Position numbers and translations under genes: made by a program | Assembly (NCBI GenBank): GCA_963803735.1 | Contig: CAWDNV010000012.1 | Location: 248,001-312,000 of the forward strand | Reading direction: 5' to 3' | DNA: 64,000 nucleotides | DNA from: Palsa-189 sp963803735 | GTDB lineage: Bacteria > Acidobacteriota > Terriglobia > Acidiferrales > UBA7541 | Notes under the pieces: model-generated | Database searches by the model: none | The model's input: only the letters and a program-made list of their open reading frames with translations | Told to the model about the DNA's origin: nothing | Part shown: piece by piece, positions 54,133 to 63,072 of the stretch | Numbering within the stretch: position 1 is the first letter of the stretch | Layout: the number at the start of each line of letters is the position of its first letter

Positions 54133-56152
54133 CTATTGCCGCCTAGCCAATTCCTCTATACGTTGCGCCACGCGCCGGCCGTCCAGTTCCTGAAAACTCA
54201 CTCTCACATGGTCTCCCGGCCTTATCCCGACAATCGCAAAATCCACAGCCAAATCTTCGACTGCATCTTCAACACGGACTTTCAAGTGCCCTTCGCCGAC
54301 GCCCACAACGTTGCCTTCAACCGTTCGAGCCACCCCGCCCTGCATTCCATTTTTTCGCAACCCTTGCAGCCATCCTGCCTCGCGCCACGATTCCTGATGC
54401 AAGTGGTGGCCCCAGCACGCCATCACTCCGGCTCGGTTGATATATCCCACCATCTTCTCCGGATTTTTGCGATCGACCACCGGCAACCGCCCCACATTAT
54501 TGACGAGCATTTTCGTCAGCGCGTCGAACGCGCTTTCGTCCGGATGAGCCACGATTAGCGATCGCGAACCCGCTTCGATCACAGGCAGGTCTCCCGCCGG
54601 ATTCTCCTCTAGCCCGCGCAAGATATCGCCTTGCGTGACGATGCCCAGAAGTCGGCCGTCCCCACTGACAATAGGCAGCGCCCGATGCCGCATGAATCGG
54701 GGATCGCCCGAAGCCATCCGGTCCGCCACCGCTCGCACCGTTTCCTCCGGGCTTACCGTGACCACGCCTTCCGCCATGATCTCGCCGACCTTGATCTGCT
54801 TCATGACATTGGTCTCGTACTCGGAGTGTGTCTCCAGTCCGCGGCGGGCCAACTTCTCCGTCATGATCGAATTCGGCAGGAACCGGATAGCGATCGCGGC
54901 CGCGATCACGCACACCAGCATCAACGGCAGCACCGAGTTGTAATCCCGCGTCAGCTCAAACGCGAACACGATGAACGCAAACGTCGCTCGCGACGCAGCT
55001 CCGAACACCGCCCCCATGGCTACCAGCGCAAATGCGCCGGGAGCGAGACTCGCGCCCGGCACAATATGATCGATGCCCAATGCAAATACTCCGCCCAGCG
55101 CCGCGCTGGCCATGAACATCGGTGCCAGCAACCCGCCCGATGTTCCCGATCCTAACGAGATCACCAGCGCCAAGCGACTTGAAGACGGCGATCAGAAGCA
55201 GCAGCTTCCAAGCCAGATTATTGTTCAGAATGTCGGATATGGTGTCGTAGCCGACGCCCAACACGCGCGGCACGAAGTAGCCAATGATGCCCAGCCCGAG
55301 CGCGCCGATCGCCGGATGCCAGAACTCATCGATCGGCAAACGGTCGAATTGGTCCTCGACCAGATAGAGAAGCTTCGTGAATCCCACCGCCGCAAAGCCG
55401 CAAACCACACCCAGAAGTAGGTAGTAAGGCAGCCCGCCCGGAATAGAGAAATCCGTAGGCAGCATGTGGAACATCGCCCCGCGCCCGAGCAGCATGAGAT
55501 GCACGCTCGTCGCCAGCGTCGTCGCAATCACCAATGGAATAAACGACCGCGCCCGAAACTCGAATAGCAGAAGTTCGATCGCCAGAATCACCCCGGCAAT
55601 CGGCGTATTGAACGTTGCCGCCATGCCCGCTCCGGCGCCGCATGCCAGCAGCACCTTGCGCTCCACAGCCGTCGTCGATAGGAGTTGACCAACGAGCGAA
55701 CCAACCGCCCCGCCCGTCTGAATGATCGGCCCCTCAGCGCCAAACGGTCCGCCCGTGCCGATGGCAATCGCGGCCGAAAGTGGTTTCAGAATCGCCACCT
55801 TCGCCTCGATACGGCTGTTGGATTTCAGCACCGCCTCCATAGCTTCGGGGATGCCGTGGCCTTTGATCTTGTCCGAACCGTATTTGGCCATCACGCCAAC
55901 GATCAGCCCGCCGACCACAGGCATCACGATGACCCAAGGCCCGAGTTGGTTCGCTTCCGGACTTCGGAAATGAAAAGACCATTCGTGATAGAACGCCAGG
56001 TTGGTGAAGAGGCCGATCAGGTTGTACAGCAAGAATGCGATCAGGCCCGCGGTGAATCCAATGACTGCAGCCGCTAGAGACACAAAGCCCAACCGGTAGC
56101 CCGGCGTTGGTTGCAGCGCCATGGCGCGTTCGCTCCTATCGGTCAAAGACAT
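54133..56152 (-). CDS. ClC-type chloride channel/antiporter with CBS domains (frameshifted near 55170)
   Basis: The N-terminal frame (56152 to about 55171) gives the transmembrane part with GHGIP, GPFGAEGPIIQTGGAVGS (gating Glu in GxEGP) and many helices. After AVFKSL the frame shifts; the other frame continues with ALVISLGSGTSGGLLAPMF, the GxFxP-like helix, then two CBS domains (IMAEGVVTVSPEETVRAV; SLIVAHPDESAFDALTKML) and a basic C-terminal extension. Removing one G at 55170-55171 gives 672 residues. Frameshift or sequencing error. It lies directly downstream of the MarR gene. Confidence 0.9.
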
Positions 56153-56199
56153 TTCTCCTTGGCAGCATGTAAAGTCGGTTGGATTGCCTAATGACGAGT

Positions 56200-56697
56200 C
56201 TACGGAGAGGGGATTTGCTTCTGCCGCTTTCCGATTTCCTTCGCGTAAGCGTTTCGCCGCCGGCCCATGTTCGCTTCGCCGGAAGCCGCCGCGAGTACTG
56301 CTTGCAGCGCGTGCGCCAGTTCGGGCGCGCTCACACGCAGCTCCGCAATCCGGTGCCGCACCAACCGGCTCAGCAGCTTTTCTCCCCGCGGAGTCACGTG
56401 TACGTGCACCTGGCGCCGGTCTTTCGTAGACCGTTCGCGGCGGAAAAGCCCCCGCTTCTCCATGCGGTCCACCAGCTCGACGGCACTGTGGTGCTGGATT
56501 TGCAGGCGTTCGGCCAGGCCGCGAATGGTTGGCTCCTCATCCGAAGGCAATCCGCGCAACGCCAGCATGCCCATATACTGTTGCGGCTCGAGGCCAACCG
56601 ACCGCGCCGCCTTCTCGCTGTTATTCAGATACCGCCGGATCAAGAATCGGAACTGTGCAAGTGCCTGATATTCAGCAGTGCTCGTGGATCGGCTCAT
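56200..56697 (-). CDS. MarR-family transcriptional regulator
   Basis: 165 residues from the ATG at 56697. Winged helix: helix-turn-helix TIRGLAERLQIQHHSAVELVDRMEKRGL, wing with RERSTKDRRQVHVHVTPRGEKLL (DxRxxxxxLT-type). Dimerisation helices flank it. Ligand unknown. An upstream in-frame TTG at 56718 could extend it by seven residues, but it lies inside the operator palindrome. The ClC channel gene follows 47 bases downstream and is a likely target. Confidence 0.92.
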   Translation of the reverse strand: MSRSTSTAEYQALAQFRFLIRRYLNNSEKAARSVGLEPQQYMGMLALRGLPSDEEPTIRGLAERLQIQHHSAVELVDRMEKRGLFRRERSTKDRRQVHVHVTPRGEKLLSRLVRHRIAELRVSAPELAHALQAVLAAASGEANMGRRRNAYAKEIGKRQKQIPSP

Positions 56698-56700
56698 ACA

Positions 56701-56735
56701 TACGATTATATCGTACAACGACTAGATCGTGTCCA
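56701..56735 (-). promoter_or_regulatory. Palindromic operator overlapping the marR promoter
   Basis: TACGAT-TAT-ATCGTA (56701-56715) is a perfect inverted repeat. Read on the minus strand it contains TATAAT (56710-56705), with TGGACA 19 bases further upstream (56735-56730). Seven bases separate TATAAT from the ATG, so the mRNA would be leaderless. It fits an autorepressor site (inference). Confidence 0.6.
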
Positions 56736-56782
56736 AAAAATCGTAAACAATGTGGATTAGCGAGAATGCGCCCCTGGGAGAT

Positions 56783-57232
56783 TCAAAATGTCTTTTCCGA
56801 ATCGACGAGAATCGTAACCGGCCCGTCATTTTCCAGCTCCACAACCATGTGCGCCTGGAAAACGCCGGTCCCCACAGGAACGCCCAAAGCTTTCAGGCTG
56901 GCCGCGTATTCTTCATAAAGCCGATTTGCTTCCGCCGATGGCGCCGCGCGGTCGAATCCCGGCCTCCGGCCCCGGCGCACGTCGCCATAAAGCGTGAATT
57001 GCGAAACCACCAGCGCCGCCCCTCCGCTCTCAAGTAAGGAAACGTTCATCTTTCCTTCACCGTCGTTAAAAATTCTCAGGTTCGCGGTCTTTTCCGCCAA
57101 ATAGCTCGCCGCCTCGCTTGAATCGCCTTTGCCGACGCCCAGCAAAACCAGCACTCCGGCGCCGATCTCTCCCACAACGCGCTTATCCACACTCACCCGC
57201 GCGCGTCGCACTCGCTGGATCACCGCTCGCAT
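56783..57232 (-). CDS. dtd: D-aminoacyl-tRNA deacylase
   Basis: 149 residues, intact. RAVIQRVRRARVSVD, the catalytic SQFTLYGD motif and the Gly-cisPro loop NDGPVT identify DTD, which removes D-amino acids from mischarged tRNA. Cytosolic. It lies upstream of marR on the same strand, with a repeat-filled gap before it. Confidence 0.97.
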   Translation of the reverse strand: MRAVIQRVRRARVSVDKRVVGEIGAGVLVLLGVGKGDSSEAASYLAEKTANLRIFNDGEGKMNVSLLESGGAALVVSQFTLYGDVRRGRRPGFDRAAPSAEANRLYEEYAASLKALGVPVGTGVFQAHMVVELENDGPVTILVDSEKTF

Positions 57233-57282
57233 AACCCTCGTTTAGTTGCCGGCCGTAGATCCTGTGTTGTGATCCGACATGG

Positions 57283-57512
57283 TTTGTGGGTCACGGTATT
57301 TTATGGTGAGCGCAGCAAATCCATAGCCGCGACATTAAGCCGTTAGAATGCGAACGGCTTCAGCCTGGGTGCCGCACCCTTCGTTTTTAAGGGTGCGGAT
57401 TTTTTCAAGCGACAATGAAGCCCCTCCAACCATGGCTCGATTCGGTTTGTGGGTCGCGGCTTTAGCCACGACATTAAGCCGTTAGAATGACGGGTGCTTT
57501 AGCCGCTGAAGC
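57283..57512. repeat. Tandem pair of TTTGTGGGTC repeats around a CCGCACCC hairpin
   Basis: 57283-57366: TTTGTGGGTCACGG...AGCCGCGACATTAAGCCG copy carrying a 29-base insertion in its loop. 57374-57400: CCGCACCCTT/AAGGGTGCGG perfect 10-base stem followed on the plus strand by ATTTTTTC. 57446-57512: intact copy with core GTCGCGGCTTTAGCCACGAC (57453-57472) and second arm GCTTTAGCCGCTGAAGC. The T-run faces away from the neighbouring minus-strand genes. Confidence 0.78.
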
Positions 57513-57518
57513 CCCGAT

Positions 57519-58397
57519 TCAGGACGTCCGGGAAGCGCCACGAGTGCCACGCGCTCTGCTCGCTGCCCGCTGACATCGCGGACAAAAATAGCTGCTGCGT
57601 CCAGCAACGATGGCCCGCTGAATCTTCGTTCCGCAGCGAAAACACGGCTTCCCCTCGCGGCCATAGACCCGGTGCCTGCGTTGGTACTCTCCTGGCTGGC
57701 CCTCCGCATCCACAAAATTCGAAATCGAAGAACCGCGGTCTAAAATCGCATGCTGCAGTACTCGCCGAATCGCTTTGCGTAACCCCACAAGTTCCGCCGG
57801 CTTCAGCCGCGCCGCCAGCCGCGCCGGGTGAATGCGCGCCTGCCATAAACTCTCGTCGGCATAAATATTTCCGATGCCGCGAAACACTCTCTGGTCCAGC
57901 AGCAAAGCCTTGATCCGCGCCCGCCGGCCTGCGAGGCGCGTACTAAAATCCTTGGCCGAAATTTCCAGCGGCTCCTGCCCGAGGCTATCCTTGAAAGCAC
58001 CGATCTGATCTTCGCCGACGAGCCGCATTTGCCCGAACCGGCGAATATCCGTGTAACGCAGTTCGCGGCCGTCTTCCAGTTCGAAGAAGACATGCGTATG
58101 CGGCGCAACGGGATCGTCCTGCCTTCGCACGCCCAGCCATCCCGTCATCCCCAGATGCACGATCAGGCTAAGCTCCCGCTCTGGGCTCTTGGCCCCGGCG
58201 CCCGCGCTTAGTTGCAGGCGGATGAATTTCCCAAGCCGCTCGACCGTTTCGATTCGCCGTCCCGGAAGCAGTTCGGCCAGCGCGACGGGATCCTCTATGA
58301 AATCAGTTTTGCCCAAGCGCACCGATAGAATCGTGCGCCCGGGCAACACCGTTCGCAGCCCTCGCACAATCGTTTCGACCTCGGGCAATTCAGGCAT
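57519..58397 (-). CDS. mutM: Formamidopyrimidine-DNA glycosylase
   Basis: 292 residues. N-terminal PELPEVETI supplies the catalytic Pro2/Glu3; LGKFIRL carries the conserved Lys; H2TH region GIGNIYADESLW; C-terminal zinc finger CFRCGTKIQRAIVAGRSSYFCPRCQ. It excises 8-oxoguanine and nicks the strand. The C-terminus is slightly extended by a basic tail next to a repeat. Confidence 0.96.
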   Translation of the reverse strand: MPELPEVETIVRGLRTVLPGRTILSVRLGKTDFIEDPVALAELLPGRRIETVERLGKFIRLQLSAGAGAKSPERELSLIVHLGMTGWLGVRRQDDPVAPHTHVFFELEDGRELRYTDIRRFGQMRLVGEDQIGAFKDSLGQEPLEISAKDFSTRLAGRRARIKALLLDQRVFRGIGNIYADESLWQARIHPARLAARLKPAELVGLRKAIRRVLQHAILDRGSSISNFVDAEGQPGEYQRRHRVYGREGKPCFRCGTKIQRAIVAGRSSYFCPRCQRAASRARGTRGASRTS

Positions 58398-58415
58398 GCT
58401 CGACGTGCTGGAAAA

Positions 58416-58934
58416 CTAAGGAAGGGGCAGGCCGGGGGAAGCGACAATACCGGCCATGCGCAGTATGTCTTGATATTCTTCGTCCGACACAGGGGAAATG
58501 ATCAGCCGAACATTCTTCAGGAACTTCATTTTTCGCAGCGCCGGGTTGCTGCGAAGTTCGACGAGGCTGACCTGCCGCGGCAGCCTTTCCAGCGCGCGCA
58601 GGTCCGCCACCAGGTTCTTCTCTTCCGGGTCCTGCGGATCGGGATACGGATCGCGCGTCACTTCCGCCAGCGCGTAAAGTGAGCGCTCCGGCGCAGCGTG
58701 ATAGCAAAGTACGCGGTCGCCGCGTCGCACCTGCTTGAGTTGCCTCACCGCATCGGGCCGCGAGCCCGCTCCTCGCCACATCTCTTTGCCTTTAACAAAC
58801 AAAGTATCCCAGTGATAATTGTGCGGATCGACGCTGAACAACCAATGGTTGCGTTTGGATTCCGGTCGGCTTGTGTGCGCAGTGGAGCTGGTCAAGGGTC
58901 TGGATTGTCCCCCATCGGCAAAAGCTAGCCTCAA
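58416..58934 (-). CDS. EVE-domain protein
   Basis: 172 residues from a TTG at 58934, giving an N-terminal extension of about 28 residues; the domain proper begins NHWLFSVDPHNYHW and includes MWRGAG...LKQVRRGDRVLCYHAAPERSLYALAEV. EVE folds bind modified bases and are related to the ASCH/YTH group. The 18-base gap to mutM suggests co-expression. The start is uncertain because no ATG or GTG lies at the domain edge. Confidence 0.85.
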   Translation of the reverse strand: MRLAFADGGQSRPLTSSTAHTSRPESKRNHWLFSVDPHNYHWDTLFVKGKEMWRGAGSRPDAVRQLKQVRRGDRVLCYHAAPERSLYALAEVTRDPYPDPQDPEEKNLVADLRALERLPRQVSLVELRSNPALRKMKFLKNVRLIISPVSDEEYQDILRMAGIVASPGLPLP

Positions 58935-59153
58935 GTTGTTGCGCTCTCGCCGCTTAAATGAGCTTGAATAAAGGGAGCACTATACACGCGACTATCGCGG
59001 CAGGGGAGCAAAAAGTGATTAGAAGCCTGAAGTTCGGTAAGATTTCGTCCCTGTTCGTTAAAATCTCGCGCCTGCCTGGTAGGTTTCTTTGGAAGCCGTA
59101 AGTGAATTACCCCTTTCCTTTCTTGTGGATAACCTGCAATCTCGCTGACTCGC

Positions 59154-59924
59154 TCAGCTGCGCTGAAGCTGCTTTGCCCGCCGCCGTGCTTTGCCGGCCG
59201 AAGCCTCGCCCTCGACAGCTATCGGCGCTTCGCAGTTCGAGTCGGAACGAGCCTTGCCGTAACGCTCACGCGCGGCCACGAGCTTGTCCACATCAGCGGC
59301 CGAAAGCACAGTTTGCTTCCCAAGCAACTGCGTCACGAGCGACACCTGCGCAAAATGCTCCACCGTCTCCATGCGAAAAAAAGCCGTAAGCAGGTCGGGG
59401 CCGTAAGTCACCACGCCGTGGTTAGCCATTAGAATCGAGTCGTAATTCCGCAGCAGCGGTTCGATCGAATCGCACAATTCCGTAGTGCCCGGCGTGCCAT
59501 AAGGAGCCAGAGGCACGCAGCCTAGGGAAAGTACAGCTTCGCTCAGGATGGCTTTATCCAGCGGCAGGCCCGCGGCTGCAAATCCCGTCGCTATGGGCGG
59601 ATGCGCATGACATATGGCGTACACATCCGGTCGAAGGCGATAGATCAGCAGGTGCATGGCAAGTTCTGTGGATGGCGGCCGCGACCCGGAAAGAGGTCTT
59701 CCCTCCATGTCCGTAATGACCAGATCGTCCGGAGTCATCATCCCCTTGCTAAGGCAGGTTGGAGTTGTCAGCACGCGCGATGCCTTGAGACGCACCGAGA
59801 TGTTGCCGTCGGTAGCAGGTGCGAAATGGCGCGCGTGAATCCAGCGCCCGGCCGTGCAGATTTCTCGCCGATGCGCATCTTCGGTCTTGGCGTTCCCGGG
59901 AATAATCGCTTCTGGCAGCATCAA
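59154..59924 (-). CDS. Class II aldolase/adducin family protein
   Basis: 256 residues. Zinc ligands fit ICHAHPPIATGFA and NHGVVTYG; the substrate-binding Glu is in STELAMHL and TDGNISVR matches the phosphate loop of fuculose/ribulose-phosphate aldolases. Substrate unknown. It starts only six bases after the glutamate dehydrogenase stop, so the two are co-transcribed. Confidence 0.88.
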   Translation of the reverse strand: MMLPEAIIPGNAKTEDAHRREICTAGRWIHARHFAPATDGNISVRLKASRVLTTPTCLSKGMMTPDDLVITDMEGRPLSGSRPPSTELAMHLLIYRLRPDVYAICHAHPPIATGFAAAGLPLDKAILSEAVLSLGCVPLAPYGTPGTTELCDSIEPLLRNYDSILMANHGVVTYGPDLLTAFFRMETVEHFAQVSLVTQLLGKQTVLSAADVDKLVAARERYGKARSDSNCEAPIAVEGEASAGKARRRAKQLQRS

Positions 59925-59930
59925 TCCAGC

Positions 59931-61208
59931 CTAAGCGTAAATACCACGCAGTTTCAGCACAAACGCGACCCGATCGATGGCCAGCATATATGCGGCGATG
60001 CGATTATTCACGCCGTGTGCCTCGGAGTAGCGTACCACTTCGTCGAAGCTGTGCTCCATGACATCTTTCAGCAGTTCGTTCACGATGTTCTCACGCCAAA
60101 AGAACCCCTGGCGGTCCTGCACCCATTCGAAATAACTGACCGTGACGCCTCCGGCGTTGGCCAGAATGTCTGGCACCACAAAGATGCCCTTGGTATCGAT
60201 TACCTCGTCGGCGTAAGCGGTAGTCGGGCCGTTTGCGCCTTCGCAAAGGATGCGGGCTTGGATTCGGTGCGCATTTTCGCTGGTGATTTGATTCTCGACG
60301 GCTGCGGGCACGAGCACGTCACAAGGTTGAAAGAGCACCTCTTGTGCAGACATGCGCACGCCGCCTCCGGGAAAATCCGGAAGAGGCTTATGCTGGCGCA
60401 GGACCCACTCCTCCACCGCAGGGACGTCAAAGCCCTTCTCGTTGTAGAGACCGCCATGAATATCGGCCAGCCCCACGATTTTGTAACCAGCCGCATGCAT
60501 CAGGGAAGCCGCGGCTGAGCCTACGTTGCCAAAGCCCTGCACCACGACGCGCGTTTCGCTGCGCTGCATCCCAAGTTTGGCCACTGCCTTATCGCAGGCG
60601 ATCAGCAGGCCCCGGCCTGTCGCAGCATGGCGGCCTTGCGATCCGCCCATTTCGACGGGCTTTCCAGTCACGACGGCCGTAGTAGTGCGCCGGACGTGCA
60701 TCGAATACGTATCCATGATCCAGGCCATAGTCTGCTCATTGGTGCCCAGATCTGGTGCCGGCACGTCGCGTTCCGGCCCAAACCATTCGCTCAGCTCGGC
60801 TGTGTAACGCCGGGTGATGCGCTCCAGTTCTCCGCGCGAAAGCTTGGTAGGGTCGCAGATAATCCCGCCCTTGGCGCCGCCAAACGGAATATTTACTACA
60901 GCGCATTTCCAGGTCATTTCACTGGCAAGGGCTCGAATTTCGTCCAGTGTGACGTTGGGGGCAAAGCGGATGCCGCCCTTGCATGGACCCCGCACCAATG
61001 AATGATGCACGCGATACCCGATAAAGACCTCAAGCTGACCGTTGTCGAGAGTGACCGGAATGTAGACTGTGATCTCTTTGTTGGGATAGCGCATGAAGCG
61101 GTACACGCCATCTTCAAGACCCAATCTCTTGGCGGCAATTTCAAAGCGCGCTTCCGCCGAAGCGTAGACGTTCATTTCATCATGCGGCGAAAGGGTGGGC
61201 GTGGACAT
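59931..61208 (-). CDS. Glu/Leu/Phe/Val dehydrogenase (glutamate dehydrogenase)
   Basis: 425 residues from the ATG at 61208, which has an AGGAGA ribosome binding site; the frame stays open a little further upstream. Catalytic motifs GGIRFAPNVTLDE and the Lys/Asp region MTWKCAVVNIPFGGAKGGI and PAPDLGTNEQTMAW. Nucleotide-binding VVQGFGNVGSAAAS. Length and motifs fit the hexameric GDH family; the cofactor cannot be assigned. Divergent from the MntP-type gene. Confidence 0.95.
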   Translation of the reverse strand: MSTPTLSPHDEMNVYASAEARFEIAAKRLGLEDGVYRFMRYPNKEITVYIPVTLDNGQLEVFIGYRVHHSLVRGPCKGGIRFAPNVTLDEIRALASEMTWKCAVVNIPFGGAKGGIICDPTKLSRGELERITRRYTAELSEWFGPERDVPAPDLGTNEQTMAWIMDTYSMHVRRTTTAVVTGKPVEMGGSQGRHAATGRGLLIACDKAVAKLGMQRSETRVVVQGFGNVGSAAASLMHAAGYKIVGLADIHGGLYNEKGFDVPAVEEWVLRQHKPLPDFPGGGVRMSAQEVLFQPCDVLVPAAVENQITSENAHRIQARILCEGANGPTTAYADEVIDTKGIFVVPDILANAGGVTVSYFEWVQDRQGFFWRENIVNELLKDVMEHSFDEVVRYSEAHGVNNRIAAYMLAIDRVAFVLKLRGIYA

Positions 61209-61456
61209 TCTGCTCTCCTGGAACGATGATACGCGACGCAAGCTCCAGGAGCTTGGCTCCGGAAAAAGATTTTTGCCGCGCGGGGAAGACCAAGGGGCTT
61301 TGGCATCGTCGGCGCGGAGAAGCGCAGTATACGGAGACGCGTGCGCTGGCGCAAGGCTCGACTGCGGCCCTGAACGAGCGCTTTACGGCCGCCTCTATTC
61401 GGTTAGCGACTCAGTTGCCGGAAATCTGCGAAACTGCTGACGGAGCCTCCGATCAA

Positions 61457-62038
61457 ATGTCCTTGAAAATAGCCGCCTTCGTATTTCCGCTGGGACTGGA
61501 TACGCTGGCTCTCGCAGTTGCGCTAGGCCTTCGAGGTTTTCGCCCCTGGCGGCCGGCTTTGATCTTCTCCGCTTTCGAAGGCGTCATGCCTCTTTTCGGA
61601 ATCGGCCTTGCCCGGCTTGTCAGCCGGCGCTTTGAAACTGCCGCCGTTGTGACCGGGGGAATCATACTTGTAGGTCTTGGTATCCATTCAGTCCGGGAAG
61701 CCCTTCGCGGCGAAAAAGAAGTGGAACACATCTCCTTCAGTTCATTGCGATCAATACTCCCGGCCGGTCTGGCCATATCGACAGATGAACTGGCGATCGG
61801 ATTTCCGCTGGGCGCCTCAGACCTGCCCATCCCTGTCGTAATAATTACGATTGTTTGTCAAACGCTCTTACTTGCGTACCTTGGAATCATCGTCGGAAAT
61901 CGGGTCCGTGCCGGCTTGGCACAAAATGCCTCTCGCTATGCAGGGATTTCAGCAGGGATCGTATTCGCGCTGGTCGGCCTGTGGCTTATCGTCGAACGCG
62001 TTGTTCCACACCTGCTCCATCCATTCGGTTCAAATTAA
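61457..62038 (+). CDS. MntP-like cation efflux membrane protein
   Basis: 193 residues from the ATG at 61457; a longer upstream frame is hydrophilic and unlike the family. Two repeats of three helices, each with an acidic motif in the membrane: GLDTLALAVALGLRG and STDELAIGFPLGA, the signature of the MntP/DUF204 family, which exports manganese. No yybP-ykoY-like leader was evident. Confidence 0.8.
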   Translation: MSLKIAAFVFPLGLDTLALAVALGLRGFRPWRPALIFSAFEGVMPLFGIGLARLVSRRFETAAVVTGGIILVGLGIHSVREALRGEKEVEHISFSSLRSILPAGLAISTDELAIGFPLGASDLPIPVVIITIVCQTLLLAYLGIIVGNRVRAGLAQNASRYAGISAGIVFALVGLWLIVERVVPHLLHPFGSN

Positions 62039-62048
62039 GCGTCGAAAT

Positions 62049-63059
62049 TTATTTTTCTACAAATTCTCTCAGCAGAAGCGAGGCGAGTCGGTTGGAATTG
62101 TGGCGCACCACTCCGTGAACCTCGAGCAGATTGTCAAAGATGCATTGCAGCCCCATACGCTGCAGCTCGGTGGAGTCAACTGCCACCGGCTCTGCGCCCT
62201 CGGATTTGTAGCGCCGCAGCACTTCCGGCGCGAGTGGATGATCGTTAATCACCACATAATCGACAATCTTTTTGCCCGTGTGCTGATGTATGGCGCGCAC
62301 GTGATCCACGAGCGTGTAACCGAGAGTTTCGCCAGGTTGGGTCATCAGATTGGCGATGTAAACTCGTTTGGCTTTGGATTTCTCGATGGCGTCGGTGACG
62401 CCGGAAACCAGCAGATTGGGAATAACGCTCGTGAAAAGGGACCCGGGGCCGAGCAGAATCAGGTCGGCCGTGGAGATTGCTTCCAGGACCTCAGGCAGAG
62501 GCTTCACTTTTCTGGGAACCAGGCGAACGCGACGGATTCGCACGCGCGTGTGGCCGATGTGGGTTTCGCCGGCGATCACTTTGCCGTTTTCGAGGGCTGC
62601 TTCCAGCGAAACGAGCTGATTGGTCGCCGGAAAGATTCGTCCACGAATCGCCAGCACTTCACTGGTGACGCGCACAGCGTGCGTGAAGTCCCCGGTAACG
62701 TGACTCAATGCCGTAAGAAAAAGATTGCCGAAGCTGTGGCCTCGCAGACCAACGCCGGATTGGAAACGATATTGAAAAAGCCGGCTGAGCAAGGCTTCGT
62801 CTTCTGACAAAGCGACCATGCAATTGCGAAGGTCACCGGGGGGCAGCACGCTATATTCCCGCCGCAAACGTCCCGAACTGCCGCCGTCATCCATGACGGT
62901 CACAATCGCCGCAAGATCGCTTATGGGGTGATGAGAATTCCGTCGCTGGCGCGGAGCAACATGGGTTTTCAATCCGCGCAACAGCGTGGAAAGCCCGGTT
63001 CCACCGCCGATGGCGACGACCCGCATCGGTCGAACGCGATGAGGGTGTGAACGGTTCAC
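62049..63059 (-). CDS. YvcK/CofD-like protein (gluconeogenesis factor family)
   Basis: 336 residues from the GTG at 63059 or 325 from the ATG at 63026; homology begins at RVVAIGGGTGLSTLLRGLK. Further signatures: MDDGGSSGRLRREYSVLPPGDLRNCMVAL, GHSFGNLFLTAL, LILLGPGSLFTSVIPNLLV and YIANLMTQPGET. These fit the YvcK UDP-sugar-binding proteins, which affect cell wall and shape in Bacillus. Its start overlaps the end of the upstream TPR gene if the longer frame is used, so the two are probably coupled. Confidence 0.92.
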   Translation of the reverse strand: MNRSHPHRVRPMRVVAIGGGTGLSTLLRGLKTHVAPRQRRNSHHPISDLAAIVTVMDDGGSSGRLRREYSVLPPGDLRNCMVALSEDEALLSRLFQYRFQSGVGLRGHSFGNLFLTALSHVTGDFTHAVRVTSEVLAIRGRIFPATNQLVSLEAALENGKVIAGETHIGHTRVRIRRVRLVPRKVKPLPEVLEAISTADLILLGPGSLFTSVIPNLLVSGVTDAIEKSKAKRVYIANLMTQPGETLGYTLVDHVRAIHQHTGKKIVDYVVINDHPLAPEVLRRYKSEGAEPVAVDSTELQRMGLQCIFDNLLEVHGVVRHNSNRLASLLLREFVEK

Positions 63060-63072
63060 GTGCCGGACGCCG

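Noticed and set aside
57374..57404. Rho-independent terminator for mutM or dtd
   Set aside because: The 10-base stem is perfect, but the T-run is on the plus strand while both neighbours are on the minus strand; it is better treated as a repeat module.
61242..61456. Manganese (yybP-ykoY) riboswitch ahead of the MntP-like gene
   Set aside because: The conserved core of that riboswitch could not be found in the leader.
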